From NCBI RefSeq assembly GCF_036014015.1, contig NZ_CP107905.1:2294001-2358000 (forward strand): 64,000 nt of DNA, read 5' to 3'. The notes below the pieces were generated by a model. That model searched no databases. It saw only the letters and a program-made list of their open reading frames with translations, and was not told where the DNA came from. How positions within the stretch are numbered: the first letter of the stretch is position 1; each line of letters starts with the position of its first letter. Below are positions 8,492 to 18,129 of the stretch, one piece after another. A program made the translations under genes and the position numbers. The stretch is from Streptomyces sp. NBC_00457. GTDB taxonomy: Bacteria; Actinomycetota; Actinomycetes; Streptomycetales; Streptomycetaceae.

Positions 8492-9796
8492 CTAGGCCGT
8501 CCGCAGGAAGCGGTCCAGGACGTGGACACCGAAGTGCAGCGCCTCGACGGGGACCCGCTCGTCGACTCCGTGGAAGAGGGCCTGGTAGTCGAAGCCTTCG
8601 GGGAGCTTCAGCGGGGTGAAGCCGTAGCCGGTGATGCCGAGCCGGGAGAACTGCTTGGCGTCCGTGCCGCCGGACATGCAGTACGGCACCACATGCCCCT
8701 CGGGCGCGAACTCCTCGACCGCGGCACGCATCCGCGCGTACGTCGGCGAGTCGACCGGCGCCTGGAGGGCGACCTCGCGATGGTGGAACTCCCAGTCCAC
8801 GTCCGGTCCGGTGAGCCGGTCGAGGGTCGCGCGGAACTCGTCCTCGGCGCCGAAGAGATACCGCCCGTCCACGTACGCGACGGCCTCCCCCGGGATCACA
8901 TTGACCTTGTAACCGGCGTCCAGCATCGTCGGGTTGGCGCTGTTGCGTACGGTGGACTCGACCAGCTTGGCCACCGGGCCGAGCTTCTGCAGCAGCCCGT
9001 CCACGTCGTCGAGGTCGGCCTCGATGCCGTAGAGGGCGGCGAGTTCGGTGAGGGCCGCGCTGACCGTCGGGGTCAGCCGGAGCGGCCACTCGTGGTCGCC
9101 GATCCGGGCGATGGCGGCGGCGAGGCGGGTCACCGCGTTCTCCCGGTTCACCTTGGAGCCGTGTCCGGCCCGTCCGCGCGCGGTGAGCTTCAGCCAGCCG
9201 GTACCGCGCTCACCTGCGGCGATGGGGTAGATCTGGCGCCCGCCGCCGTCGTGGAAGGTGAACGCCCCCGACTCGCTGACGCCCTCGGTGCAGCCCTCGA
9301 AGAGTCCCGGGTGCTGGTCGGCGAGGAACCCGGACCCGTCCTCCGCGCTCGCCTCCTCGTCGGCGGTGAACGCGATGACGAGGTCCCGTCGGGGCCGTAC
9401 GCCCTCGCGCGCCCAGGCGCGCACGACCGCGAGGATCATCGCGTCCATGTTCTTCATGTCGACCGCGCCGCGCCCCCAGACGACGCCGTCGCGGATCTCC
9501 CCGGAGAAAGGGTGCACGCTCCAGTCGGCGGCTTCGGCGGGTACGACGTCCAGATGACCGTGGACGAGGAGCGCGTCCGCGGACGGGTCCGTGCCCTCGA
9601 TCCGGGCGACGACGTTCGTACGGCCCCGGGTGCGCTCCAGCAGCGTCGGCTCCAGGCCCGCCCCGGCCAGCCGCTCCGCCGCGTACTCGGCGGCGGGCCG
9701 CTCCCGGCAGTCGCCGCCCCCGCGGTTGGTGGTGTCGATGCGGATGAGGTCGGACGTGAACCGGACCACCTCGTCCAGCGCCTGCTGGTCAGCCAT
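8492..9796 (-). CDS. M20 family metallopeptidase
   Basis: Protein of 434 aa. It has the dinuclear-metal ligands of M20 enzymes: the His and Asp of LLVHGHLDVVP, the Asp of GRGAVDMKNMD, and the catalytic Glu pair in FTADEEASAEDG. A lid/dimerization domain fills the middle, and a late conserved His comes near GGTDAK. M20 enzymes remove acyl groups or single residues from peptides and N-acyl amino acids. The start at ATG 9796 overlaps the end of the upstream D-aminopeptidase gene by 8 bases. Confidence 0.88.
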   Translation of the reverse strand: MADQQALDEVVRFTSDLIRIDTTNRGGGDCRERPAAEYAAERLAGAGLEPTLLERTRGRTNVVARIEGTDPSADALLVHGHLDVVPAEAADWSVHPFSGEIRDGVVWGRGAVDMKNMDAMILAVVRAWAREGVRPRRDLVIAFTADEEASAEDGSGFLADQHPGLFEGCTEGVSESGAFTFHDGGGRQIYPIAAGERGTGWLKLTARGRAGHGSKVNRENAVTRLAAAIARIGDHEWPLRLTPTVSAALTELAALYGIEADLDDVDGLLQKLGPVAKLVESTVRNSANPTMLDAGYKVNVIPGEAVAYVDGRYLFGAEDEFRATLDRLTGPDVDWEFHHREVALQAPVDSPTYARMRAAVEEFAPEGHVVPYCMSGGTDAKQFSRLGITGYGFTPLKLPEGFDYQALFHGVDERVPVEALHFGVHVLDRFLRTA

Positions 9797-10622
9797 ACTG
9801 CTCCTCCACCGCGGCCGAGACGATCGTGGTGACCGCCTTGAAGGTACGGATCCCCTCATACATGGTGTCGCTGGTGTACGCCACCTTCCGCTCCCCGATC
9901 CGCTCCACCCCCGGCACGACGGTCGCGGCCATCGCCAGATGCTCGGCGTCAAACTCCAGGGCGACGGTGAACGGTCCCCCGGCGACGGGCTCGTGCCGCA
10001 CCGCCAGCGCCGCCGCCTCCTTGGCCGCGGCCCGGATGTCGGAGGCGGCCCTGGCCGGCGTACGGCACACGGCCGCGTACCGCGACACATGGTCCTTGAC
10101 GGCGACCTTCAGCGCCTCGGGCGCGTACCCGAGCGCGTCCTCGCAGGCCACGTCGTCACCCGTGACGAGGACGACGGGCACCCCGTACTCGGCGACCACG
10201 TGCGCGTTGAGCAGCCCCTCGCTCGCCCGTACGTCGTTGACCCACACCCCCGTGATGGAGTTGGCGAGGTAGGTGTGGGCGAGGACGCCCTCCATGCCGG
10301 CGCCCGCGTGATAGCCGACGAACGCGATGCCGTCCACGTCGCCGTGCTGCACGCCCTCCACCATGGAGAGGGACTTGTGCCGCCCGGTGAGCATCTGGGC
10401 CCGCTCGTCGAGCCGTTCGAGGAGCAGATTGCGCATCGTCCAGTGCGCTTCGTTGATGAGCACGTCGTCCGCGCCGCCGTCGTAGAAGCCCAGCACGGCC
10501 GCGTTCACATCCGAGGTGAACATCGACCGGCACCGCTCCCACTGCGGTGTCCCCGGCAGCACATCGGCCGGCCAGGTGACGCCCGTCGCGCCCTCCATGT
10601 CGGCGCTGATGAGGATCTTCAT
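9789..10622 (-). CDS. M55 family D-aminopeptidase (DppA-like)
   Basis: Protein of 277 aa, the standard M55 length. The zinc-binding SADMEG motif is at the N terminus (residues 6-11). Further conserved stretches are INEAHWTMRN, VGYHAGAGMEGVLAHT and HVVAEYGVPVVLVTGDD. DppA of Bacillus hydrolyses D-Ala-containing di- and tripeptides and belongs to a dipeptide-use operon. Here it is the first gene of an operon with M20, S9 and LD-carboxypeptidase genes, which supports a role in recycling D-amino-acid-containing cell-wall peptides. This role is inferred. Confidence 0.87.
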   Translation of the reverse strand: MKILISADMEGATGVTWPADVLPGTPQWERCRSMFTSDVNAAVLGFYDGGADDVLINEAHWTMRNLLLERLDERAQMLTGRHKSLSMVEGVQHGDVDGIAFVGYHAGAGMEGVLAHTYLANSITGVWVNDVRASEGLLNAHVVAEYGVPVVLVTGDDVACEDALGYAPEALKVAVKDHVSRYAAVCRTPARAASDIRAAAKEAAALAVRHEPVAGGPFTVALEFDAEHLAMAATVVPGVERIGERKVAYTSDTMYEGIRTFKAVTTIVSAAVEEQYG

Positions 10623-10745
10623 ACCGCCTCACGTTACGCGCCGGCGAGGCGACTTCCTACGAGGCTGCCCTGGCACACTTGTCGCCAGACGGCGAGCGGT
10701 ACTTGACCACCATGCGTGCGCACGTGTCGATGACATGGCGGCGGA

Positions 10746-10967
10746 TCATGCCCCATCGGGTGCCGATTCCTGGAGCTCGGCCAGGGTCAGGACGTGGCCG
10801 CCGATGCCCCAGCCGCCGTCGGGGACCTCCTCGACCAGGACCAGGGTGGTGGCGCGGGCACGCTCACCGTAGATCTCGACGTACAACTCGGTGACACGGG
10901 TGACGATCTGCTCCTTCTGCTTCTCGTCGAGGGTGCCGGCGGGGACCTTGAAGTTGGCGAACGGCAT
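10746..10967 (-). CDS. Tautomerase family protein (4-oxalocrotonate tautomerase-like)
   Basis: Protein of 73 aa, the size of one tautomerase subunit. Removal of the initiator Met exposes Pro-1 (MPFANF), the general base of this superfamily. A single beta-alpha-beta unit follows, with the typical LVLVEEVPDGGWGIGGH segment. The substrate is unknown. It is divergent from the MmyB-type regulator gene at 11107, about 140 bases away. Confidence 0.85.
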   Translation of the reverse strand: MPFANFKVPAGTLDEKQKEQIVTRVTELYVEIYGERARATTLVLVEEVPDGGWGIGGHVLTLAELQESAPDGA

Positions 10968-11106
10968 GGTGATTCACGCTCCGGTCGGTGGTGACGGGTG
11001 CTGTCCCCTCCACCCTGTGCCGGAACGACGACGACACCCAGGGCTGCGCCCACCCTGGGGTCGGCGCCCCCTGGATACGGACGGGCGCGCGGGTGAGGAT
11101 GGGAGC

Positions 11107-11961
11107 GTGCCCCGTCCCGAACTCTCCGCGTTCCTGAAGTCCCGCCGTGATCGTGTCCGGCCGGCCGATGTGGGCCTGACCGCCGGGCCCCGGCGGCGGG
11201 TGCCCGGTCTGCGCCGGGAGGAGGTCGCGCAGCTCGCGGGCCTGTCGGCGGACTACTACACGGAGTTGGAGCGGGGCCGGGGTGCCCAGCCCTCGGCCCA
11301 GGTCGTGGCCGCCCTCGCCCGCGCCCTCAGGCTGAACGACGACGAGCGCGACCACCTGTTCCACCTCGCCGACCGCCCGGTGCCCCCGGCGGCGCACGGC
11401 CCGACCGCGCACGTCCAGCCCGCCCTGCTCGGTCTGCTGGACCGGCTCACGACCACACCGGCCCAGATCATCACCGACCTGCACGAGACCCTCGTGCAGA
11501 ACGAACTGGCCGTCGCCCTGGTCGGTCGGGCCGCCGAGGTGCGCGGTCCGCGGGCGAGTCTCGTGTACCGCTGGTTCACCGACCCGGACGCCCGCACGCT
11601 CTATCCGGTCGAGGACCACCCGCACCATTCCCGCGTCTTCGTGGCCGACCTCCAGGCGGTGGCGGCCCGGCGGGGCCGGGACGGCGAGGTGCAGCGGATG
11701 GTGGCCGCGCTGCGGCGGCACAGCGCGGAGTTCGCCGCCTTGTGGGACACCCACGACGTGGCCCTGCGCAGGGCCGACCACAAGCGCATCGTCCACCCCG
11801 CCCTCGGCGTCATCGAGCTGGACTGCCACAGCCTGTTCAGCGAGGACGGCCACCAGCGTCTGCTGTGGTTCTCGGCCCCGCCCGGCACCGAGGGCGCCGC
11901 CCGACTGGAGCTGCTGTCCGTCATCGGCACCCAGGACATGGCCGCCGACACAAGCGGCTGA
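11107..11961 (+). CDS. Helix-turn-helix regulator with MmyB-like ligand-binding domain
   Basis: Protein of 284 aa from GTG 11107, preceded by GAGGATGGGAG. An XRE-type HTH lies at about residues 35-80 (LRREEVAQLAGLSADYYTELERGRG). A ~180-residue MmyB-like domain follows, ending with LLWFSAPPGTEGAARLELLSVIGTQ. MmyB-like domains are PAS-like and can bind fatty-acid-type ligands. Such genes usually lie next to an oxidoreductase they control; here the divergent neighbour is the tautomerase. Most of the ~140-base gap between the two starts is available for shared promoters. Confidence 0.87.
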   Translation: MPRPELSAFLKSRRDRVRPADVGLTAGPRRRVPGLRREEVAQLAGLSADYYTELERGRGAQPSAQVVAALARALRLNDDERDHLFHLADRPVPPAAHGPTAHVQPALLGLLDRLTTTPAQIITDLHETLVQNELAVALVGRAAEVRGPRASLVYRWFTDPDARTLYPVEDHPHHSRVFVADLQAVAARRGRDGEVQRMVAALRRHSAEFAALWDTHDVALRRADHKRIVHPALGVIELDCHSLFSEDGHQRLLWFSAPPGTEGAARLELLSVIGTQDMAADTSG

Positions 11962-11973
11962 GCCGGGCGCCCG

Positions 11974-14307
11974 TCACTCCGCCCGCAACGCCCCCGCCAC
12001 CCGCGTCCGCGCCGCCCACCCCGCCGGCAGCAGTGCCCCGGCGACGGCGATCAGCACGCCGGAAAGCGCCAGCAGGGTCAGATCGGGGACGTCGTACACA
12101 TCGATGAGTTCCGACGGGAAGCGCACCCCCACGGCCCGCCCCATCTCCGGCATGACGTACCCGTGCAGCGCCACCCCGAGCGGGACGCCGATCGCCCCGG
12201 CGGCCAGGCCGATGCCGGCCACGGCGGTGAGGACCTGGGCGACGGTCTGGCGCGGTGTCATGCCGAGGGCCTTGAAGATGCCGAGGTCGCGGGTCCGGTC
12301 GCGGGTGTCGAGCACGACCGTGTTGAGGACGCCGAGGCAGGCGACCGTCACCAGCATGGCGGTGAGCATCGCGATCAGCGCCCGCATGGCCCGGATCACG
12401 GTCGACTCGCCCTGCTCGGTGAGGGCCGCCTCCCCGCCGGTCGCCTCGAGATCCGCGTTCAAGGAGTCGACATAACTCCGCGCATCCGCACCGGACTTGA
12501 GCCGCACACTGAAATCGCTCGGCAGGTAGTCGATGTCGAGCGGCGCCAGTGCCGAGAACGAGGTCCGGACGGTCATCCCCTCCTCGCTCAGGTCGAAGAC
12601 CTCCCCCACGATCCGCAACCGGACGGTCCGGCCCTGCTCGCTCAACGTCACCGTGTCCCCGACCTTCACACCCGTCACCGTCAGGAAGCGCGAACCGGCG
12701 ACCGCCTCGCCGCTCGTGTCGAACCAGCGGCCGGACACCATGCTGTGCCGGCTGTGCGCCGCGTCCCCGTCGTACGCCACCACCGGCACCCCGCCCTTCA
12801 GGCCCGCCACACGCACCTCGGACCGGGCGGTGCGGTAGGACGAGGCCGTCTCCGGCCGGGACTTGATCGCGGCCGCCACCACGTCCGGATCCACCGGGCC
12901 GCCGGGCGCCGCCCCGGGTTGCGGCGGCGACATCGTGCGTACGGTCACCTCGCCCGCCGCCAGGTCGGGTTCGCCGTCCCGCTGGATCGCGAAGAGCGTG
13001 CTGCCCAGCCCGACCGCGAACGTCACCGCCAGCGCCCCGAACGCCACCGCCGCGGCCATCGTGCCCGAGCGGGCGGGCCGGGCGAACGGACCCGCCAGGC
13101 CCAGGGTCACCGGGCGCGGCAGCGGCAGCCGGCCCAGCAGCTGCCGAACTCCGCGTCCCCGGGCGGCGGTTGCTGCGCGACCGACCCCGAGCACCGAGGC
13201 GGTGCGCAGCCGGGCCGCCCGCAGTGCGGGGCCGAACGCGGTGAGGGCGACCACCGCGAGGACGCCGGCCGGCACCACCAGGTTCACCCACAGCGGGATC
13301 AGCAGCATGCCCGTCCCGTAGGCCGCCGCCAGCTCCGCCATCAGCGGCACGGCGAGCAGACCGCCCAGTGCCACACCCAGCGCGGCGCCCACCGCCGCCG
13401 GGATCAACGCCTGCGCCACATAGGCCCGCCCCACCTGGAGCGGGGTGAGCCCGAGGGACTTCAGGATGCCGATGCGCCGGGTCGCGGCACTCACCGCGCC
13501 GCTCACCACGATGCCGATCACCAGCACCGACATGGCCAGGCCCAGCAGGGCGAAGGCGGTCACGAAGGGGATGTACGCGGCCGTGGTGGCCTCGGCGGCC
13601 TGCTTGACGTCCAGATAGGACTGCGTGCCGGTGAGCGTGCGGGCGGGCACGGCGGCGGCGATCGCGTCACGTCCGGCGGCGATATCGGCGCGGCTGTCCG
13701 CGTCGGTGAAGCGGTAGAGCATCTGGTACGACGGCTGCGCGTCCAGAGCCGTCAACTGCGCCGGTACGACCCACGCGTCGGCGCTCTCGCCCACGGACTC
13801 GGCGATGCCGACCACGGTCAGCTCCACGTCCCCGGCGTAGACGGTGCTGCCGGGCCCCATGCCGGGGTTGCCGGATCCCGCCTCCAGCACGATCTCGCCG
13901 GGCTCTTTCGCCCATCGGCCCGTGACCAGTCCGAGGTCGTCCACGGCGGCGTCGGCCGAGGCCCGTCCGGCCACGGTGAGGGGCGGCGGGGTGATGCCGG
14001 GCGGGCCCCCGTGGGCGGGGCTGAGACGGACGGAGGTCACGGCGAACGGGCCCGCGGCGGCCTTTACGCCGTCGGCGGAAGCGGTCTGCGCGAGCTTCCC
14101 CGGCGCCACTGAGGCGAACTCCGCCGTCAGATGCGCCCCGTGCTGCCGCGCGAAGGCCCGGTCGAACGGTGCCTGCGACGCCACCAGCAGCCCCACCGCC
14201 AGCACGGACGCGGCCACAGACAGCAGCGTCGTCAGCACGATCACCGCGGTCTGCACCCGGCGCCTGCCGACACCGGCCCGTACGACCCTCCCCAGCGCCC
14301 CGCTCAT
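11974..14307 (-). CDS. ABC transporter permease, FtsX/MacB type
   Basis: Protein of 777 aa. It has an N-terminal membrane helix, a large extracellular domain (about 45-260), three helices forming the first FtsX domain (about 260-390), then a second helix, extracellular domain and FtsX domain (650-775). The motif [22 protein letters not shown] is the typical cytoplasmic loop, and [18 protein letters not shown] is its first copy. Such permeases move lipids or peptides, or act in envelope defence, and do not import nutrients. ATG 14307 overlaps the ATPase stop by four bases (ATGA). The two-component system next door is the likely controller. Confidence 0.88.
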   Translation of the reverse strand: MSGALGRVVRAGVGRRRVQTAVIVLTTLLSVAASVLAVGLLVASQAPFDRAFARQHGAHLTAEFASVAPGKLAQTASADGVKAAAGPFAVTSVRLSPAHGGPPGITPPPLTVAGRASADAAVDDLGLVTGRWAKEPGEIVLEAGSGNPGMGPGSTVYAGDVELTVVGIAESVGESADAWVVPAQLTALDAQPSYQMLYRFTDADSRADIAAGRDAIAAAVPARTLTGTQSYLDVKQAAEATTAAYIPFVTAFALLGLAMSVLVIGIVVSGAVSAATRRIGILKSLGLTPLQVGRAYVAQALIPAAVGAALGVALGGLLAVPLMAELAAAYGTGMLLIPLWVNLVVPAGVLAVVALTAFGPALRAARLRTASVLGVGRAATAARGRGVRQLLGRLPLPRPVTLGLAGPFARPARSGTMAAAVAFGALAVTFAVGLGSTLFAIQRDGEPDLAAGEVTVRTMSPPQPGAAPGGPVDPDVVAAAIKSRPETASSYRTARSEVRVAGLKGGVPVVAYDGDAAHSRHSMVSGRWFDTSGEAVAGSRFLTVTGVKVGDTVTLSEQGRTVRLRIVGEVFDLSEEGMTVRTSFSALAPLDIDYLPSDFSVRLKSGADARSYVDSLNADLEATGGEAALTEQGESTVIRAMRALIAMLTAMLVTVACLGVLNTVVLDTRDRTRDLGIFKALGMTPRQTVAQVLTAVAGIGLAAGAIGVPLGVALHGYVMPEMGRAVGVRFPSELIDVYDVPDLTLLALSGVLIAVAGALLPAGWAARTRVAGALRAE

Positions 14308-14993
14308 GACGCCACCGCCGCCACATCGCTCGCGATCCTGCCGTCGACCAGCTCGATCGTCCGCGTCGCGCACGACTCGGCCAGCGCCAGGTCGTGGGTG
14401 ACGAGGACGACCGTCTGCCCGTCCCCGTTCAGTTCACGCAGCAGCTCCCGCACCTCTGCGCCCGAGGCGGTGTCCAGCGCGCCCGTCGGCTCGTCGGCGA
14501 GCAGCAGCGGTGGGCGGTTCATCAACGCCCGGGCCACGGCGACCCGTTGCCGTTCGCCGCCGGAGAGCCGCCCGGGGTAGGCGCGGGCGTGCCGGTCGAT
14601 GCCGAGGTAGGTGAGGAGTTCGGCGGCCCGGGCGGCGGCCTTCGCGCGGGGCACGCCGGAGAGCTGGGCCGGCAGCAGCACATTGTCGGCGACCGTCAGA
14701 TCGTCGAGGAGATTGAAGAACTGGAACACCATGCCGATGCGTGCGCGCCGGTAGCGGGCCGAGGCGCTCTCGCTCAGCTTGTCGATCCTGAGCCCGTCGA
14801 CGGTGACACCGCCCGCGCTCGGCCGGTCGAGTCCGGCGATCAGATTGAGCAGCGTGGACTTGCCGCTGCCGGACGGCCCCAGCACCGCGAGCGCCTCCCC
14901 GGCCCGCACCTGAAGCGTCAGCCCGGCCAGCGCGGGCGGGCCCTGGTCGTACTCCTTGCGCACGTCACGCAGGTCGATCAGCGGATCGGTCAT
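14304..14993 (-). CDS. ABC transporter ATP-binding protein (MacB/LolD type)
   Basis: Protein of 229 aa. It has Walker [10 protein letters not shown], the Q-loop [16 protein letters not shown] typical of MacB/LolD proteins, signature [15 protein letters not shown], Walker [13 protein letters not shown], and the switch His in LVTHDL. It energizes the FtsX-type permease encoded directly downstream with a four-base overlap. About 200 bases separate it from the divergent histidine kinase gene. That gap holds GTAC-rich partial repeats near 15121-15160 but no operator I can define. Confidence 0.9.
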   Translation of the reverse strand: MTDPLIDLRDVRKEYDQGPPALAGLTLQVRAGEALAVLGPSGSGKSTLLNLIAGLDRPSAGGVTVDGLRIDKLSESASARYRRARIGMVFQFFNLLDDLTVADNVLLPAQLSGVPRAKAAARAAELLTYLGIDRHARAYPGRLSGGERQRVAVARALMNRPPLLLADEPTGALDTASGAEVRELLRELNGDGQTVVLVTHDLALAESCATRTIELVDGRIASDVAAVAS

Positions 14994-15194
14994 GGCTCGC
15001 CCCTCATGGATCGGTGTGGTCCGGCCCGAAGCTAGGCGCGAACTTCAGGCGCGCACGTCGGCCGCGATGGGGAAGGCCCGTACCGTGCTCGGTGGAGCCG
15101 GGGCCGGGTCATCCCCGCGATGTACACCCCAGGCGTACGCACCTGCGTCGTACGACGGATCCCGCCGGCCCGGTCGGCTTGACACACTTGCCCG

Positions 15195-16514
15195 GTGGAC
15201 GGTGCCGCGGCGATACCGCTGAGAAAACCGGCCTCGTGGCTGCGTGCGGCGGCCCGGGGTGTCGCCGGTGTGCCCCCGCGGCTGTCCCGTTGGGCGTGGG
15301 CGGCGGACGCGGTGCTCGCCCTGGTGCTGGCGGTGGGGACCGTCAGCGCCGACCTGGACCGGTCCTATGTGCAGGACGCGTCCGAGGAGATGCTCAAGCA
15401 CGAGGGGCGCCTGCCGGACCGGGGGCTGGTGCCCGTCCCGCCGGCCCCACCGGGCACCGTCTTCCCGGTCGTCGAGCACTCCCTGGGTCCCCTCCCCTGG
15501 TGGGCGGTGGTGCTGGCGGTCCTCACCGCCGTCCCGCTGGCCTGGCGCAGGCACCGTCCGCTGGCCGCGTTCTGGGCGGTGCTCTTGGCCACGGCACTGT
15601 TCCATCTGAGCGAGGTCAACCAGAACGCCACGGCGGCCACGTTCGCGTCGGTGCTGATCGCGGCGTACAGCGCGGCCATGTACAGCCCGCACCGCAAGGC
15701 GGCCGGGGCGAGCCTGGCGGCGGGCGCGGCGCTGCTCGCGGTCGGCAAGCTGGTCCCGGACGTCGACCGCACGCTGATCCCGCTGCTGGTGCTGGCGCCG
15801 GTCGCGCTGGCCGCCAACGGCCTGCACGCCTGGCGGCACCGGGTCAAGGCCCTGCGGGCCGAGCAGGAGGCGGCGACCCGGCGGGCGGTGGACGAGGAGC
15901 GGCGGCGCATCGCCCGCGAACTGCACGACGTGGTCACCCACAACGTGAGCATGATGACGATCCAGGCCGGCGCGGCCCGCAAGGTGCTGGACGTCTCCGC
16001 CGACCAGGCCCGTGAGGCGATGCTGGCGGTGGAGGCGGCCGGGCGCACCGCGATGTCGGAGCTGCGGCAGGTGATGGGCCTGCTCACGATGGCCGCGGAC
16101 GGCTCACCGGAGAACCTGGACCTGGCACCGCAACCCGGCCTGGACCGGCTGGCGGAGCTGGTGGACCGGGTCCGCGGTACGGGAGTCCCGGTGGAGCTGA
16201 CCGTCACGGGCACCCCGCGCGAGCTGCCCGCCGGCGTGGACCTGGCCGCCTACCGTGTCGTACAGGAGGGGCTGACGAACGCCGTGAAGCACGCCTCGGG
16301 GGCGAGCGTGACCGTCACCGTCGCGTACGCGCCCGGCGAACTGCGGGTGGACGTCCAGGACTCCGGCGGTGTACCGACGCCCGCCGAGGGCAACGGCCGC
16401 GGCCTCATCGGGCTGCGCGAACGGCTCGCGGTGTACGGCGGTACGCTCCACAACGGCAGGCGCCCGCGCGGGGGTTACCGGATCCGAGCCGTGATCCCGA
16501 TGGAGGCGATGTGA
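15195..16514 (+). CDS. Sensor histidine kinase, NarL/DesK (HisKA_3) type
   Basis: Protein of 439 aa from GTG 15195. The N-terminal ~215 residues contain about five or six membrane helices with one larger loop (about 50-95). The phosphoacceptor region reads RRRIARELHDVVTHNVSMM, with the His near residue 243. A HATPase_c domain follows, with the N box around YRVVQEGLTNAVKHA and the G boxes DSGG and GRGLIGLRERL. It probably senses an envelope signal and phosphorylates the regulator encoded next, whose GTG start overlaps its stop by four bases. A divergent ABC exporter is the likely target. Confidence 0.9.
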   Translation: MDGAAAIPLRKPASWLRAAARGVAGVPPRLSRWAWAADAVLALVLAVGTVSADLDRSYVQDASEEMLKHEGRLPDRGLVPVPPAPPGTVFPVVEHSLGPLPWWAVVLAVLTAVPLAWRRHRPLAAFWAVLLATALFHLSEVNQNATAATFASVLIAAYSAAMYSPHRKAAGASLAAGAALLAVGKLVPDVDRTLIPLLVLAPVALAANGLHAWRHRVKALRAEQEAATRRAVDEERRRIARELHDVVTHNVSMMTIQAGAARKVLDVSADQAREAMLAVEAAGRTAMSELRQVMGLLTMAADGSPENLDLAPQPGLDRLAELVDRVRGTGVPVELTVTGTPRELPAGVDLAAYRVVQEGLTNAVKHASGASVTVTVAYAPGELRVDVQDSGGVPTPAEGNGRGLIGLRERLAVYGGTLHNGRRPRGGYRIRAVIPMEAM

Positions 16515-17191
16515 CCGAGGCGCCCCGGGTGGTGATCGTCGACGACCAGGCCCTGGTCCGCACCGGCTTCCGGATGATCCTCGCCGCCGACGGCATCGAC
16601 GTGGTCGCGGAGGCCGCCGACGGTGACGAGGCCGTCGCGGCGGTACGGCGCACCCTCCCGGACGTCGTCCTCATGGACGTCCGGATGCCGGGCACCGACG
16701 GGCTGGAGGCGACGCGCCGGATCCTCGACGGCGCCCAGAGCCCGCCGCCCCGCGTCATCATCCTCACCACCTACGACCTCGACCAGTACGTCTACGCCGC
16801 CCTGACCGCGGGCGCCAGCGGCTTCCTGCTCAAGGACGTCACCCCGGAGCATCTCGCCGCCGCCGTACGCCTGGTCCGCTCCGGCGACGCCCTGCTGGCC
16901 CCCGCCATCACCCGCCGCCTGGTGGAGCGCTTCGCGACCGCCGACACCCGTACGGCGTCCCTGCACCGCGATCTGTCCGCGCTCACCCCGCGCGAACTTC
17001 AGGTGCTCGAAGCGCTGGCCCGCGGACACAGCAACGCGGAACTGGCCGGACGCTTCCAGCTGAGCGAGGCCACGGTGAAGACACACGTGGCCCGCATCCT
17101 CTCCAAACTCCGCCTCCGCGACCGCGCCCAGGCGGTGATCGCCGCCTATGAGACGGGACTGATCAGTCCGGGTGCCGGGCAGGACGGCTGA
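16511..17191 (+). CDS. Response regulator, NarL/LuxR type
   Basis: Protein of 226 aa. The receiver domain (1-~120) has the acidic pair VDDQ at the N terminus, the phospho-acceptor Asp in LMDVRMPG, the switch Thr in ILTTYD and the Lys in LKDV. The LuxR-type HTH (about 158-215) reads LTPRELQVLEALARGHSNAELA then SEATVKTHVARILSKL. It is translated by overlap with the histidine kinase gene (GTGA). It converges with the methyltransferase gene, with 7 bases between the stops. Confidence 0.92.
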   Translation: MTEAPRVVIVDDQALVRTGFRMILAADGIDVVAEAADGDEAVAAVRRTLPDVVLMDVRMPGTDGLEATRRILDGAQSPPPRVIILTTYDLDQYVYAALTAGASGFLLKDVTPEHLAAAVRLVRSGDALLAPAITRRLVERFATADTRTASLHRDLSALTPRELQVLEALARGHSNAELAGRFQLSEATVKTHVARILSKLRLRDRAQAVIAAYETGLISPGAGQDG

Positions 17192-17198
17192 CCGTCCG

Positions 17199-17924
17199 TC
17201 AGGCGGTGCGCCCCGCCAGCAGCCACCTCGACGGCAGTTCGATCCGGGTGCCGTCGGAGGCGAACTCCGTGGTGATCAGCGACAGTTCACCACTGGCGAG
17301 GACCGTGAGCCCGGCCGCGTTCAGATACACGGGCACCGCTTCGTCGGCGACCTCGCCGGGCGCGATGCCGTGCCGGAAGACGGGTGCCAGCTTGGGCGGC
17401 GGACCCGCGGGGCTCTGGGCGAGGCCCATCAGGACGGGCCGTGCGGCCTCGGAGAGTTCGACGAGGAAAGCCCGGCCGCGTTCCCCGACGAGCGCGGCGA
17501 TACCGTCGACGAGGGTCTGCCGGTCCTCGGGTTCGGCCTGGTGGAGCACGCCGCGCAGATAGACGTTGGTGTCGCCGAGTTCCGCGTGCAGCGCCTGAGC
17601 CTCGGTCTTCTCGCACGCGTCCAGCACCCGGTAGGTCGCCTGCCCGGCGGGGTCGGCGCGGCGGGCGTGGTCGATGGCCGCCTCGGACAGGTCGGCGCCG
17701 ATGACGTGCGGGAAGCGGTCGGCGAGGAAGCGGGTCTGGCTGCCGTTGCCGCAGCCGAGGTCCACCATCGGCAGGTTGGGGTCGGGCAACTGCGGCTCGA
17801 AGATCGCCAGATGGACCCCCACCGTCAGCGTGGGCTCCGCGTCCCAGAACACGGCGCCCTGCTCCTCAGGAGCTTCCCGCCAGAAGCCCTCCCAGGCCTC
17901 CCGATACCGACTCGTCACGCTCAT
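17199..17924 (-). CDS. Class I SAM-dependent methyltransferase
   Basis: Protein of 241 aa. Motif I is MVDLGCGNGSQTRFLA at about residue 53, followed by VIGADLSEAAIDHAR (motif II acidic residue) and YRVLDACE. The N-terminal ~45 residues (YREAWEGFWREAP) are helical. No substrate-specific feature is recognisable. It is monocistronic by appearance. Its 5' side borders a 205-base stretch that holds a dispersed repeat copy belonging to the end of the phosphatase gene. Confidence 0.85.
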   Translation of the reverse strand: MSVTSRYREAWEGFWREAPEEQGAVFWDAEPTLTVGVHLAIFEPQLPDPNLPMVDLGCGNGSQTRFLADRFPHVIGADLSEAAIDHARRADPAGQATYRVLDACEKTEAQALHAELGDTNVYLRGVLHQAEPEDRQTLVDGIAALVGERGRAFLVELSEAARPVLMGLAQSPAGPPPKLAPVFRHGIAPGEVADEAVPVYLNAAGLTVLASGELSLITTEFASDGTRIELPSRWLLAGRTA

Positions 17925-18072
17925 GCCGAACTCCCCAGGGTGCGACGGCCGCCCATCGCGAGTGACGGGCGACTACGGTCTATCGTGCACTGGTCACGGC
18001 ATCAAGCGCGTGGCGCATACCTTCACGCCGCATTCGAGAGTCGCAAGCCCGTACACACCCCGTGCGCCCCTA

Positions 18073-18124
18073 GCGCCCCAAAGGGGCGCGGGGAACTGCG
18101 CGACCAGCCCCCACCGACCCGCAG
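18073..18124. repeat. Dispersed 3'-end repeat, copy 1
   Basis: The element begins GCGCCCCAAAGGGGCGCGGG, a GCGCCCC/GGGGCGC hairpin. It continues with AACTGCGCGACCAGCC and ends ACCGACCCGCAG. It lies 5 bases after the stop of the SpoIIE phosphatase gene. The rest of the 205-base gap shows nothing further. Confidence 0.85.
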
Positions 18125-18129
18125 GCGAA

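Noticed and set aside
12163..14112. Long open frame on the plus strand opposite the ABC permease gene
   Set aside because: Its product is Arg/His/Gly-rich with no domain, while the minus-strand reading has clear FtsX motifs and membrane helices. High GC keeps antisense frames open.
15179..15184. Consensus TTGACA just before the histidine kinase
   Set aside because: It lies 10 bases before the GTG start and has no -10 at a proper distance, so it cannot be the promoter of that start.
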